64,000 nt of DNA from Nicotiana tabacum (Eukaryota; Streptophyta; Magnoliopsida; Solanales; Solanaceae). Of the stretch, positions 1-10,608 are shown in pieces (the stretch's first letter is position 1; each line of letters opens with the position of its first letter). Both the position numbers and the translations under genes were made by a program. The stretch is taken from the NCBI RefSeq assembly GCF_000715075.1, contig NC_134101.1:147535084-147599083 (forward strand). Direction: 5' to 3'. The notes beneath the pieces are model-generated. The model did no database searches. It was not told where the DNA came from and saw nothing but the letters and a program-made list of their open reading frames with translations.

Positions 1-375
1 GGTAATATTGGGCATCATGAGCTTTGAGTGGCTATTCATTGTTGGGGATAGTGGATATGACAAGAGGGCAATTTTGGGGAAAGGTAATTGGAGGACGAGT
101 TATTGATCTACTAGGGTGGTTGGGAAAGCTGTGATAAGCGGGTGGATTTGGAGAGTATGGGGGATCATCTGGTACTATGACCGGAGTTCGGGTAAGGGTA
201 GCATCTAGGAAGCTAGGTGGTGGCGGGGTGGTACCTTCCCAATCATCCAAGCCTGATACATGTCCGTCATGTGTTGTCTTAACATCCTTACCTCATCAGC
301 CAACCCAGTATCTTGTTCAACCAACTGCTTTCGGGAATCGGTATCAACCAACTCAGTTCTGTTGTTGTCTGCCAT
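1..375 (-). pseudogene. gag: gag N-terminal fragment of Ogre1
   Basis: The gag product forms the virus-like particle that packages element RNA. The start is the ATG at 375-373 on the minus strand, followed by MADNNRTELVDTDSR and a helical stretch. A proline-rich part with PPPPSFLDAT and PDDPPYSPNPPAYHSFP follows. A single-base shift near 225-245 moves the reading into another frame, and that frame meets a stop at 32-34 before continuing in the same style to the window edge. The capsid domain would lie left of the window. The proline-rich N-terminus is what I remember for Solanaceae Ogre/Tat gag proteins. The frame break and stop mark it as non-functional. Confidence 0.72.
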
Positions 376-3111
376 TGCCTTTTGACTTTATGTTGTAGAG
401 AGGAGTTACCACTTTAAAAACCACAAACCAACCACCATTCTACTATGAATATAACAAAATGAGGCCATCACATTAGCGTTAGGGCATTTAACATAAGATA
501 ATCTCACTTTATATGCAATGCACCTAGCCACAGTTATCGGTTCTAAAATGACTTCGAGGGTACGAAGATCAGTTGGCATCATCCCAATTTGTTCATTTCA
601 ATCTTCTTTTTTCTTTTCTTTTCTAGCACTTCCTGGCTTGCTCGTTTTTTCTTTATTTTTTTTTCTAATTATTGCTCTTTTCTTTCCTCTCATTTCTCAC
701 GTCCCACAACTTCATCCTCTCTTTTCCTTTTCTCTCTTTTTTTCTTTTTTTTTTCTTTTAATAATAAAAAAATGATTCGATCGAACCCTATGTAGGTTGC
801 CTACGTATCATGACGTCGCATGAATTAGATCTTTGCGTAGTTTAGGAAGATCGGGAATAAAGTAAACAAACTAACGTTCTCATTTTTGTTTTTTTTTATT
901 ACCTTAATGACTATTCTTATGAAAAAAAGAGAAATAAAAGAAGCAAATCTTTTTTGAATTTTATAGACTTAATATTCTATAACCTATTCTAAACTCAAGC
1001 TTAAACGAGCATATATCTTTTTTTTAAACAAATACTCTATGAGAAATTATTAAGGAAAAACCCTACAAGAAAAAAAAATATTTTTGATTCTTTTTTTAGG
1101 AAGGAAATCTAAAGAATAAACCGAAGAAAAATATTATGAATTTTTATTTGATATCCCTGAAGAAAGATTTCGACACGAGAAATGAACAAAAAAAATATTT
1201 TTGGATTTTAGCTTTTGATTACCTAAGGGAGAAACTCTAAAGATAAACAAAAGATAAAGTATGTTTTTTTTCTTTTATGTACAATGTCCTTGATTACCTA
1301 AGGAAGAAACTTTAAAGATAAACAAAAGATAAAGTATGTTTTTTTTTCTTCTTTGTACAATATCCTAAAGTTCTAGTGAAAATAAAAAGAATTTTTTTCA
1401 TTAATTTTTCATTAATTTCCCAAAGAAGAACCTCAAAAGAAAATCTTTTTGAATTTTTGGAATTAATATCTTAAAGAAAATTTTTAAAGAGGTACTAAAA
1501 GAAAATTCTATCTTTTTTGTTTTTTAATTTTTATTTTTAGTCTTAATATACTAAAAGAAATATAAAAGCAATTTTTTATTTTGAGTTATAGATATTAATT
1601 TCCTAAAGGAAAACTAGCTCAAAAGAAATTTTTTTATTTTATTTCTAGAATTAATATTCTAAAGAAAACTTCTAACAGAAATATAAAACGCAAAGCCTTT
1701 TATTTTGGATTTTTGACTTGTAACACATTTTCAAATACAAAATAAGAAATACAATAACAAAAGACTCGGCAAACTTAATTAGACTATGACAAACTCTAAC
1801 ATCACCTAAAAGACTCGACATTAATGTACAAAACTAGAAGGTAAAAGACGACATAAAAAGAAAACAGACTCAAAAATAAAAAAAATGAAAAATCTCCTCA
1901 AACAACTCCTGAATGAGTGATCCTTCCTGGATGGTCCCGAGGTGTCTGTCATGCTCAAACTCTGGTAAGTAAACTCACACCTATATGAGAAAATTAAGAC
2001 CAAATAAGTTAATGACCTAGAACGCTATGTGAGACAATAACCCTTCCTGTTGGACACATGCAAGACATGATTGTGACTATTTTTCTAAAATTAACCTATG
2101 TAGCTAAAAGTGGCTAAAAATGCAATATTTGGCTAAGACCCCGCGAAACCAAGAACCTAAGACTCACTAGGAAGACCGGACCCTATGTGGGTTGCCTACG
2201 TATCCCGCCTCGAAAGACGAGAATCAGGTTTGCGTAGTTCGGGCAGTTTGGATATGGGCGGGTATAAAAAAAATAACTAATTTAGAGAAAACAAATATAT
2301 TTTTTGTCTTTTTTTTTGAAAAATGATGAAACATGTATACTCTTTTTGGTTTTTCTTTTCTTTTTCCTCTTTTTTTTGATTTTCTGATTTTTGGAAAATG
2401 ACGAAAAAATGGAAAATATTTTTTTTTTGAATTTTCAAGCTCTTTTTTTTCTTAACGAAAATGTAACAGAAAACATAATTGGGCCCTACTCGCTTTACCC
2501 TCACATTTCACTCTTTTTTTTTTCCTTTTTCATTCGCCCTGAATTATCATTGGTCTGCCAAATGACCCTTTTACCATTGAAGAAATGCAACATGTAGCAC
2601 ATAGGATGCATCAAGATGGTTTGTTATTTTGGGTACACCTATCCTAGACGGACTCAACCCCTGTGTTGAGTCCCCAAAGTCAAATGCACATAATGCAAAC
2701 AAGCGTTCCTACTAGGAATCCGGCATGAGGCTGAGTTATTCTAGGTTTAAAACCTGGGTGTATTGTTCTAGACCTGGCTTACCCGAGCGGACAACTCGAG
2801 CCGGGAGGGGGGGGGCAGCGTACCGGTAACCAAAAGATCATCCGGCTTTGCAACTTATCCGAACCTCGTTCTAAATTGGGATATGACACTAACAGAAAGA
2901 AGTCACGTCAGCGTGCACTTCTCAGAAGATTAGAAGAGAGGGGTTTCGTAGCAGTTTATATACAGTTCAGATAATATCAAAGCGGTAAAAAGCAACATTT
3001 AGCACATTAGGCTCAAACACGTAAATAAAATCAGACAATAAATAAAATCAAATATAACAATTATTCTAAGCTCAAATTCTTGAACCCTGAACCAGAGATT
3101 CTGGCTTCTTT
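376..3111 (-). other. Long leader of Ogre1 between PBS and gag
   Basis: No credible ORF is present on either strand. The stretch is very AT-rich, with T runs and a degenerate repeat texture at about 1000-1720 (ATTAATATCCTAAAG-like blocks). A motif with GTTGCCTACGTATC occurs at about 792-810 and 2193-2207, followed both times by TTTGCGTAGTT. Very long 5' leaders are usual for Ogre elements. The short ORFs here are low-complexity. Confidence 0.6.
1215..1366. repeat. 75-bp direct tandem duplication in Ogre1 leader
   Basis: A unit beginning TTGATTACCTAAGG at 1215 is repeated at 1290. Both copies share AAACTNTAAAGATAAACA and end near TTGTACAAT, with few differences. It lies in a wider field of degenerate repeats. 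Confidence 0.75.
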
Positions 3112-3129
3112 TCCCCAGCAGAGTCGCCA
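3112..3129 (-). promoter_or_regulatory. Primer binding site of Ogre1 (tRNA-Arg type)
   Basis: The minus strand reads TGGCGACTCTGCTGGGGA, four bases after the LTR end. Ogre/Tat elements are reported to prime from tRNA-Arg. A degenerate version of the same site lies at 44665-44682 in element E. Confidence 0.8.
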
Positions 3130-3133
3130 GAGC

Positions 3134-5597
3134 TGTCACACTTCCTTTTTCCTACCCCCGGAAGGGTGTAAGGGAGTTTTTTCCAATTTAAGTGACAACC
3201 AAAATGGGATTATTTATTAAAATCAGAGTCGCCACTTGGGATAATTTATGGTGTCCCAAGTCACCGGTTTAGAATCCCGAATCGAGGAAAAATTGACTTT
3301 GTTTTACAGTCCGCGAACATAGAAATCCGGGTAATGAATTTTATTAACTCGGGAGAAGGTGTTAGGTATTCCTGGATTCCGTGGTTTTAGCACGGTCGCT
3401 CAACTATTATTATTGGCTTATTTATTTGATTTTAAAACATCTTTGAAACCTATGTGTATTTTTATTCCTTTTAAAACCGCTTTTAATGATCCGATTGTTA
3501 TTCAACTAATTACTTTGGTTACACACTGCGAATCGTGTCACGGGAACCGCACCCTAAATCTACAACGTATTTATTTTATTAACAAGATTAAGTTGTGGCC
3601 GGTCACATAAATGTACCCCCGGATTTTAGAAATTAAGCATCACAACTGCGTCACGGGAACTGTACCCGCAGTTATGACAGTTTATTTAATTAAACGTGCC
3701 TAAAGCAAACTATGAGAGTTCAAGGCAGTTTTTTTCTGAGTAATTTTGTATTTATCTGAGGGCCATACATTATGAATTTTATTTGTGTATGGCGCTCCTC
3801 AATTAATCTTAGGAAAAGAATTGTATTTAGCTAAGGTAAACTTAAATACTCCTACTTACATCTAAAAAACTAAGTATCACAACCACGTCACGGGAACCGT
3901 ACCCGTAGTTGTAATAGTTCTATTGTGCGCCTAAAGCAAACTACGAGATTCATTTTAGTAACTAAGTTATAAAATACAAGGGCCATGGGTTAATTTTGAT
4001 GGCACACCTCAATCTATATGAACTAAATTAAATTTAGCGGCCTATTAAACCCTAAACAAAACGTTGAACTCCATTTCATAATATTCTATTGTCAAACTTG
4101 TAACTCAGCTCTGCCAACACCATATGACTGAGTTTCCTGCAGTATCATTGACCCAAAGGTCCAACCAAATAATGCTAAAGGATACTATAATATCCAAATT
4201 TACAAGTATAATGAATAGAACATTGTCACAAGAAAAGGACATTTAAGTAGCGTTAAGTTTCTTGTAGTGGAGATATCAACATATTTGCTTTTATCCAGAA
4301 AATAAAAGAAAAAAAGCAGAGCAGGATCCAACTTCGTTAAAGTTCTAAACTCCAAAAAAAAAACAATGGAAACAAGAAAGAGAAGAGATATTGCCGCTGT
4401 GCTAACGAGTGTGAACACCTCCTTTCAGAATTAAGCACAACCTCAAGTGAAATAATACCAAACTAAGTATTCAAACAAAATAGTAGAGAAAAACAAAACC
4501 GAAGAAGAAGTAGTAATGAAATAACTAATCAAAACCTGTAAGATAATTCCAACCAAGACAAACGGATTACAGATTCAAACACTTACATATAATCTGAAAG
4601 AAGATCGAACATTTATAGTCTCAACAATTCCTGAAAATGCTGAGTAGATGATGTCCTCGAACTGTAAGATCAGAGCTTCGCCGGAAACCTCAATGGAATT
4701 ATGACCAGACCTCGACACTCGCCAAATCTCTCATCGGATTTCGCCCGTTCGACCAACTTTGGCAGAGACTCGATAGTTTTAAACTAAAATGAGTCGCCAG
4801 TGATAGCTCGAACGAGAGAGGGTGGAGTAGTTGAAGGCTATGGAAGAGCTAGGGTGATGGCAAGTTTTGGGTGTGCATTTTCCGGCGAGTTCGCCACTGG
4901 TTGGTGAGAGGAGTTGAAGAAGCTACAATTGCTGCTGTTTTTCTTTGTCTCTAGGGTCGTTAGGTTGGTGAGAGGATTTGGAGAAGAAGAAAACCAGACT
5001 GATGGAGGGGGAGGGGGTCGTGTTCGAAGGAGACCAAAGTCTGGGGGAGGGGGAGTCGTTCTTTTAGAAGAGAAGAGAATGGGGAGGTTCTGCTCTTTTC
5101 TTAGGTTCCAAGAAGCAGCCCCTTTTTCTTGTCCATCATGAAGAAGGTTTTTGTATAGTTTTATTAGGGTTTTAGGGTATTGGGCTTGGGTTGTTATGGG
5201 CTAGGTCAAAAATTAGGCCTAAAAATGGGTTGTTTGAGCCCAAATTTTTCTTTCTCCATGAACCAGACTAAAATACTACCTTATTTACTAATTAATCTTA
5301 ACTAAATAAAATAACTATTAAAATAAGACTAATCATTAAAACAAACCTATTTTTTATTTTATTTTCAAATATCATATTAAAATAAAAATAAGGTACTATG
5401 TTTGCATTTTTTTAGTTTTATGAAAGGTATATAAACTAAAAGCAACTAAAAAGAAGAAGTATTTTTGTAATTTTTATTTTTGATAAAATAAAGTATAAGA
5501 GTCAAAACTAATTGAAATATCGATATTAGGCTTAAACTAAATATTTTACGCTAAAATGGGTGAAATTTCGGGGAGGGTCAAAAATCACTTGTCTGCA
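3134..5597 (-). repeat. 5' LTR of Ogre1
   Basis: Bounded by TGTCACAC at the left and GTCTGCA at the right on the plus strand, about 2464 bp. It aligns with the Ogre2 LTR through shared blocks such as GAGTCGCCACTTG, GTGTCCCAAGTCACCGGTT and CGTGGTT(T/C)TAGCACGGTCGCT. It also holds three degenerate inverted-repeat blocks around CACGGGAACCGTACCCG (3540-3910). No genes lie inside. Confidence 0.78.
5150..5157 (-). promoter_or_regulatory. Candidate TATA box of Ogre1 LTR
   Basis: The minus strand reads CTATACAAAAACC, followed by a C/T-rich leader-like stretch. Position inside the LTR fits a U3/R promoter. This is only a sequence-based suggestion. Confidence 0.35.
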
Positions 5598-5618
5598 AAT
5601 GCGTGTCAGTATAATTTC

Positions 5619-6300
5619 TAGAATGCTGTGGTAAAGGACAATGCGAACCAAAAGGGGGACCAGATCCACAAGAAGGCACTACTCCCTGTTTACCAATTGC
5701 TCTTCGAATTGGTAAACAAAGCTCTGTTGCCTCGTGCTTAGAGGAGGTCCATGACCTCTAAGTCTGACTTGTTTTTAATGGAGCAACTGTATGGCTTTAG
5801 TCCTATCAACCTGCCTGCTATTATGATCGAACACATGCAAAAAGTAGCAACCTTCAAGGATGATAATCATGGTCTTCCATACGGGTTTCTGCTTACGCAA
5901 GTGTTTACGTTTTTTAAGGTGCCGCTGGGGCAAGGCAAGGTCGGAACCAAGAAGTAGACTTTCTCACAGACAACATTGGAAGAATGTGAGTGGAAAAGAA
6001 TGGGGGATAGGCAATACATCAACTATCTCACAACTCATTAATGCTCAAAATAGTGCAACCGAGGATATTCGACGGTTGAAGGCTAGGAATGCTATCCTGG
6101 AAGGTCAGCAATCTCAAGGGGCTCTGGCCTAAAATGATGAAGTGGCTCGTTTGGCAAAAGAGAATGCTGATCTCAGGTCACAAGTGGAGAACCTGAAAGC
6201 AGAACTGCTCAATGAGCAAAAATCGGCCAATGCCCGAATAGACCTAGTTCTCCAAACTCTTGCTGCAGCTTCCAAGCCCTCTACTCCTAGTGCCCCCTAA
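5619..6300 (+). pseudogene. Sirevirus env-like / putative plant transposon ORF fragment
   Basis: The readable protein contains KKALLPVYQLLFELVNKALL, then LPAIMIEHMQKVATF, a GLPYGF segment and FFKVPLGQGK, which resembles the domain annotated in plant genomes as putative plant transposon protein. After a frame change near 5955 a heptad-rich part follows (RRLKARNAILEG, then VARLAKENADLRSQVENLKAEL), likely a coiled coil. It ends in PSTPSAP and a TAA at 6298-6300. Stops at about 5740 and 6130 and the frame change break it. Its role in the element is unknown; the env-like label rests on position just before the PPT box. Confidence 0.5.
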
Positions 6301-6605
6301 GTAACCCCTTCAGTGACCAGTTTCTGGATTGTCTCTTTTTAGTTTTTATGACTTGGCAGTTGTTTTGTTTATTTTCTTTTGACGTGGTTGGGATGTAACA
6401 GTACTACTCCCGTTTTTAACAGTCCAATTCTGCCTGTTTTAATAGGAATATGTTTTATATATATAAAATCTATCCTCTTTTATTATCTTATTGCTTGTAC
6501 TCTCTATTTCTCTTCTCTATCATGTTGTGTGCACATATGTGGCATGTGTTAGCATGGCTAGACTTCTTTATGCTGTTTGCTTATTTTTGTCTTTTTAATG
6601 ATGCC

Positions 6606-6670
6606 AAAAGGGGGAAGTTTAATTGAATCGGGGATCTGATTAAGGGGGAAGCATAAAGTCAGGGGGAACT
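6606..6670 (+). promoter_or_regulatory. Polypurine tract box of the Sirevirus
   Basis: Three purine tracts follow in 65 bp: AAAAGGGGGAAG at 6606, AAGGGGGAAG at 6642 and AGGGGGAA at 6661. Multiple tracts of this form upstream of the 3' LTR are a known Sirevirus trait. The LTR that should follow is missing because element B starts at 6693. Confidence 0.55.
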
Positions 6671-6692
6671 TGTGACTTTCTATTACTTCATC

Positions 6693-7106
6693 TGAGCAAT
6701 AATAACGAGAGAATATGTTAGAGAGAAAAGAGAGAGTTCTTGTATATTTCTTGTGGAGCAATTGGAGCAACAACAATCCTCTTACAAAATGGTAAGGATC
6801 CCTTTTATATAGAAAGGGAATCCTAACATAGTACAAAAAGCATTAATTACAAATATATTGAGACGGGATGGCTAGATGTGACACCTTGACACAGATTCTG
6901 GGCAGTCCAGCTTTGTCTGACTTAACCGAGTGCCTTGGGAAATCCCCATTTTTACTCTAGCCTCGATCGATATTCCCTTTAGGCTGGGCCTCGACAAGCT
7001 TCGAGGGAGGGAACTCAGTCACAACTTCACGTCCTTGAGGTCTCGAGATGTTCTTTTGAAATGAACTAATAGCAAGAAATTGGACCTTCTGATTTCGACG
7101 CGTGTA
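6693..7106 (-). repeat. Truncated 3' LTR of element B
   Basis: Matches 16369-16782 almost throughout, starting GAGCAATAATA. The outer part equivalent to 16038-16368 is missing, so the junction with the Sirevirus is not a clean insertion end. The inner end reads GCGTGTA where the other copy has GCGTACA. A minus-strand TATATAAAA lies at 6803-6811. Confidence 0.8.
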
Positions 7107-7123
7107 GATAGTCTCTGCGTTTC
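7107..7123 (-). promoter_or_regulatory. Polypurine tract of element B
   Basis: The minus strand reads GAAACGCAGAGACTATC directly before the LTR. Element C has the matching CTAAGAAATACGGGGACTATC pattern beside its LTR at 34254. Confidence 0.6.
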
Positions 7124-7387
7124 CTAGAACGAAGCGATGGGAAACGATTCTGACTCCTGACTCTTCGGGCTTCCCGTGATGACATCATACCGATGATGCA
7201 ACCTATGACGTGAGTCTTCATGATAACCGGGACATCCCATGGACTTGTCTTTTCGACACCATTCAATTCACTGTCGATTCCCGCTCTTCAAAGTGACAGT
7301 ATCGCCGCCGATTCTATTTTCGAGAATGCATTGATTGTGCCTGCCGATACGTCTTTCAAAGGCATTGATGGCCGTGTCATTACCTCC

Positions 7388-7395
7388 TATAAATG
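7388..7395 (+). promoter_or_regulatory. Candidate plus-strand TATA box in element B
   Basis: TATAAATG lies 282 bp inside the 3' LTR edge and 100 bp before an ATG in good context (ACCACCATG at 7488), with a C/T-rich leader between. It points antisense to gag-pol. Element C has an equivalent signal near 34450. Confidence 0.45.
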
Positions 7396-7487
7396 GGGGG
7401 CATTCTGGCACTTTCTCCCTATCCAAGTGCCCTTCTTCATTCATTCATCCCTCTCTTCTCATCATCTCCTTTTATTGTTAACCACCA

Positions 7488-8086
7488 TGTTTGGGGTTCA
7501 TGATTTTAAGGTTGTATGGCCGTATTCTCATCAGCTGTGTGGTGGCCTTCTGCCTGAGTTTCTCTATGTTGAACGAGATTATACTGCCTTATCGCTGTTG
7601 TTGTTGTTACAACTGCTACTATTGTCGTTATCGGCTCGGGATGATGATATACGGGGAATCAACTTTCTCTATTTTGGAAAGTTATTCAGACTATACACCA
7701 CTACTCACGAGGGGGCTCAGATTACACACCACAACTCACCTTCATACCCCGACTCGGTATGGCGTTTCGCCCCGGGTTGGCAGCTTGCACGACTCAATGT
7801 ACGAAGAAGTGAATTCAAAGTAGCTGTGCAAGCGAGGCCTATGTTCTCCAAGTCTGTTGCCTCTCCGAGGTTCTCTTGGCCAATGAGGGTCCTCTACCTT
7901 TGGCGGGCTATGGTATTTTTTCATTCCTTCTTGCTTCTCCCCTTTCCTCCTCTTCGACTTATCCCTTGGGGATATCAGTGTGGAAGACCAGGATAAGGCT
8001 TCCGAGGAAGCAACACCTTGGAAGATATTGTCTTTGAGGGTGCATACCCGAAGGCGTTGCTGCAGGAGGTAGACTTTCAAGAGTAG
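7488..8086 (+). pseudogene. Candidate first antisense transcription unit of element B
   Basis: I do not recognise the protein. The support is context: a TATA-like signal at 7388, a leader, an ATG in an ACCACC context at 7488, and near 8020-8086 a frame ending EDIVFEGAYPKALLQEVDFQE before a TAG. It is followed by a T-rich, GTAA-rich stretch (8110-8230) that looks like a plant 3' UTR. The reading frame must change at least once between start and end. The N-terminal frame starts MFGVHDFKVVWPYSHQ and has a leucine-rich run. It could equally be a decayed leader exon of the gene at 9120. Confidence 0.3.
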
Positions 8087-8559
8087 ATTAGGCTCTAGGC
8101 TTTCACTATATGTATTCCTTTGTTTCATTGTTTCTGTGTAGAGACGCTTTGTAGGCTTTTGTAATCATATGTGGGGACCCCCTGAGGGCCGTTGTAAGCA
8201 AATGTTTATGAGTATAAAGATATTTTCTTGACTTCTACCTTTGATGCTTGCCATATTCTTTTTATATTTGTGAGGATTCTGAATGTATGCTTCTGTTGAC
8301 GATTGTCAATATCTAACTCGAATGCGAGTATTCCTTTCGGTCTTTGGTTGATAGAAATGGCTCCTTTTCGAGCCCACTATTGTTCCTCGGACCAAGCATG
8401 AAGTGGTCCGATAGACTGACCCTCGAGTCACACGAAGATAGCACCTCGAGACTTGAAATTTTTGTGAGCGGTCTCTGACTGAGGGTTAGCTTTTATGCGT
8501 CTGGAAACTTGCTTTGAACTTGGTGCAGATAACCTTTTAAGGCGTTGTAGATAGGTCCT

Positions 8560-8945
8560 TGAAGAGGGGTTGCCCATATTCAGGCGATGTCTTGAGGTCG
8601 AGCCCTCAGGGACGGAGCTCGAAGTGCTTCTTCTTGAGAGGAGCCTTCGAGGTCGAATACCATCTCGAACTCTGTAATGGTACTGAAGGCTTTCTGGAGC
8701 CCAACTTTCCTCCTCAAAGGAGGCTCTCGAGATCGGGTATCATCTTGAGGTTGGAGACGATACTGTTGGCTTCTTAAAGCCTAACTTCTTGCTGATGGAG
8801 ATCCTCGAGGTCGGGTACTACCTCGGGACTAAAGATGATATTGTTGGCTCCTTGAAGCCTAACTTCTTTTCTTGGTGGAGACCTTCGAGCTTGGGTACCA
8901 CCTCAGAACTCGTGTTGAAGTCATTGGCCTCTCGGGGGCCTAACT
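8560..8945. repeat. About four degenerate copies of a ~95-bp repeat
   Basis: Blocks of the form CTCGAG(G/A)TCGGGTA followed by CATCT or CACCTC, a GATGATAT or GACGATACT block and GGCTTCTTAAAGCCTAACTT recur across this stretch. Copies are diverged. The short ORFs here are repeat translations. Confidence 0.6.
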
Positions 8946-9686
8946 TGGGTAGGCGGACTGTTGCTATTTCCCCACATATATATGGGGTTGCTTCCGCTTC
9001 TTGGGAGATCTCACTATTTTAGATAGTTATCCTTCCATTTCGGCATCGAGTCCTTCGTTACCTTAATACCAAAGTGTTTGTGCAGGTTCCCGCTTCAGTT
9101 CGCTAGTCCCGCCATAGCCATGACTGCTACTTTAGGGTCTGCCCGGTAGAGAGGGGAGAGTTCCACTCCCAACGCTCAGGATCCATGAGAGTTTACCTTG
9201 AAGACTATGTCTTTGATAAGAGAGGAACACCTTGAGTTGGTGATGAGAGACTGTGGATGGGGCGAGGGGGTAGTGTTACAGGTGCTTCCCCGGATGAGGG
9301 TATCATGGACCTTGCCATTGGATTCCTGATTGTGTACTTGTACCCTTTCGCACTTGGCCCCCTTGATAGGGTTGTGCTCGACTTCTATTTAAAGTATCGA
9401 GTTACTTTGGCGCAGATACATCTGTCATTTTGGCGAATAGTGTTGATGATGAGATTCTTTACGGAGAAGGTAGGGCTTAAATTCATGCTCAGCCATCTCG
9501 TCAGGCTGTACCAGCCCTTTCATCATCAAGGTCTGCTAACCTTGCGATGCCGTTCATCTATGCCCTTTGTTGTTGACAATGAGGAAGATATAGATCGGGA
9601 GTAGATTAGTTGGTTCGTCTAGGTCTGGAAGACTAATATTATTCCCGTGGAACTTATGCCATTCCCCAAGGAATGGAATTATACAT

Positions 9687-9767
9687 GTGAGTGGAGCGTC
9701 CCGTGCTTTCTTAGATTTGCTCATAGTGGAAGTTAGTTTCGTAATCGTGTTTCCTCCTTTTCTGCAG
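9687..9767 (+). other. Candidate intron 1 of antisense gene B
   Basis: Donor GTGAGTGG directly follows the MPFPKEWN exon; acceptor TTTTCTGCAG. 81 bp. Matches the place of intron 35284-35369 in element C. Confidence 0.6.
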
Positions 9768-9896
9768 CAATTTTATAGGCGTCGGGAAAAGTTCCTGATC
9801 TGCCTGGTTGGGTTCGGAAGTTGGTGACCTACTCAACTTGCGATGAGCGTAGGTGGTGAGCTGTGTCCCGGGGCAGATGGGAAGCAAAATATCACA

Positions 9897-9981
9897 GTAT
9901 GTGTGTATACTGCCTTTTCCTTGTCCCTCATTCATTTGGAGAGACATTTTCCCTTTTCACGTATTAATCTTGCCGTCGTAG
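9897..9981 (+). other. Candidate intron 2 of antisense gene B
   Basis: Donor GTATGTGT after an exon ending near GGGAAGCAAAATATCACA; acceptor GCCGTCGTAG. 85 bp. Matches intron 35486-35568 of element C, whose exon ends GGGAAGACGAACATCATG. Confidence 0.55.
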
Positions 9982-10297
9982 GTATCAGAGAGTCTCCAGG
10001 GGCGAGGCTGTGCTCCTCCGGAGAGGGGGAGGGGTTGCCAGCTTCCGAGCTAAAGGATGACAATAATAAATAGGACATGTACTTGCAGGGCGATGCCGCT
10101 CATAGCAAGGCAAAACGGGGCCGAGTCTTTGAGAAGGAAAATCGTTCGACCCTACTGTATCCAAAGTTTCTAGTTCTGGAGAGATGGTTCCTCCGAGCGA
10201 TCGTGCTTCGACCGGGGTTGATTTTTGCAGGGCCTAGGGGACTAGATTAGTAGAGGTATGCTCGGCCTTCGAGGAAGTCCGCCGACTTCACTTTGCG

Positions 10298-10360
10298 GTG
10301 AGCTTTGGCACAGGCCTTCCGAATCGCGCTTCCTTTCCTTATCGAGTTTTTCTTTTGTAG
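10298..10360 (+). other. Candidate intron 3 of antisense gene B
   Basis: Donor GTGAGC after an exon reading FEEVRRLHFA; acceptor TTCTTTTGTAG, then GCCTTTGAC (AFD). 63 bp. In element C the exon reads FEEAERFFSR and the next starts AFT, at intron 36213-36292. Confidence 0.65.
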
Positions 10361-10531
10361 GCCTTTGACAGGCTTAGGTATGAGTTGCTTCATCATAGAG
10401 CTAGACTCCAGAAAGCTCTGGATGAGGGTAGGTTCCTTAGGCTTCTTTGTGGGGAGAAAGAAGTTGAGTTGGCACACTAGCGATATGAGGCGTATCAGAG
10501 CTCGAATTACGAGAGCTATTTGATAGAGCAG

Positions 10532-10608
10532 GTAACTTCCCGTACCGGGCGAGTACACATTTAGCTTTTTGGCTTCTAAGGTTAACTCTTCGCCTATCCC
10601 AGCTGCAG
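10532..10608 (+). other. Candidate intron 4 of antisense gene B
   Basis: Donor GTAACT after GAGCAG; acceptor CCCAGCTGCAG before an A run leading into MEALKRLRGEADR. 77 bp. The reading is off by one base across the A run, so a small indel is likely. Element C has no intron at this place (it reads through AAGCAGGTAACTATC). Confidence 0.45.

Larger units (their letters stand above)
1..5597 (-). mobile_element. Ogre/Tat-type Ty3-gypsy element (Ogre1), 5' part
   Basis: Read on the minus strand, this is a 5' LTR (5597 to 3134), a PBS directly after it, a leader of about 2.7 kb and the first codons of gag, which runs off the left edge. The LTR start (TGCAGACAAGTG), LTR end (GTGTGACA) and the TGGCGACTCTGCTGGGGA PBS match the Ogre/Tat pattern I know from Solanaceae. 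The related LTR of Ogre2 lies at 57760-60319. The right edge abuts a Sirevirus ORF, so the element probably inserted into that Sirevirus. The possible 5-bp duplication beside it, AATGC at 5598, cannot be tested because the far end is outside the window. Confidence 0.8.
5598..6692 (+). mobile_element. Sirevirus (Ty1-copia) 3' fragment
   Basis: A plus-strand ORF remnant with a coiled-coil C-terminus is followed by about 300 bp of non-coding DNA and three GGGGGAA polypurine tracts. An env-like ORF after pol plus multiple PPTs before the 3' LTR is, from memory, the Sirevirus hallmark. The left side is cut by the Ogre1 LTR and the right side by the truncated LTR of element B. A Sirevirus-like LTR sequence resumes at 16783 beyond B. 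Confidence 0.6.

Noticed and set aside
7220..7996. 258-codon plus-strand ORF
   Set aside because: It starts upstream of the TATA-like signal and spans leader and several broken pieces; no domain is recognised. Only the part after 7488 is kept, as a low-confidence candidate.
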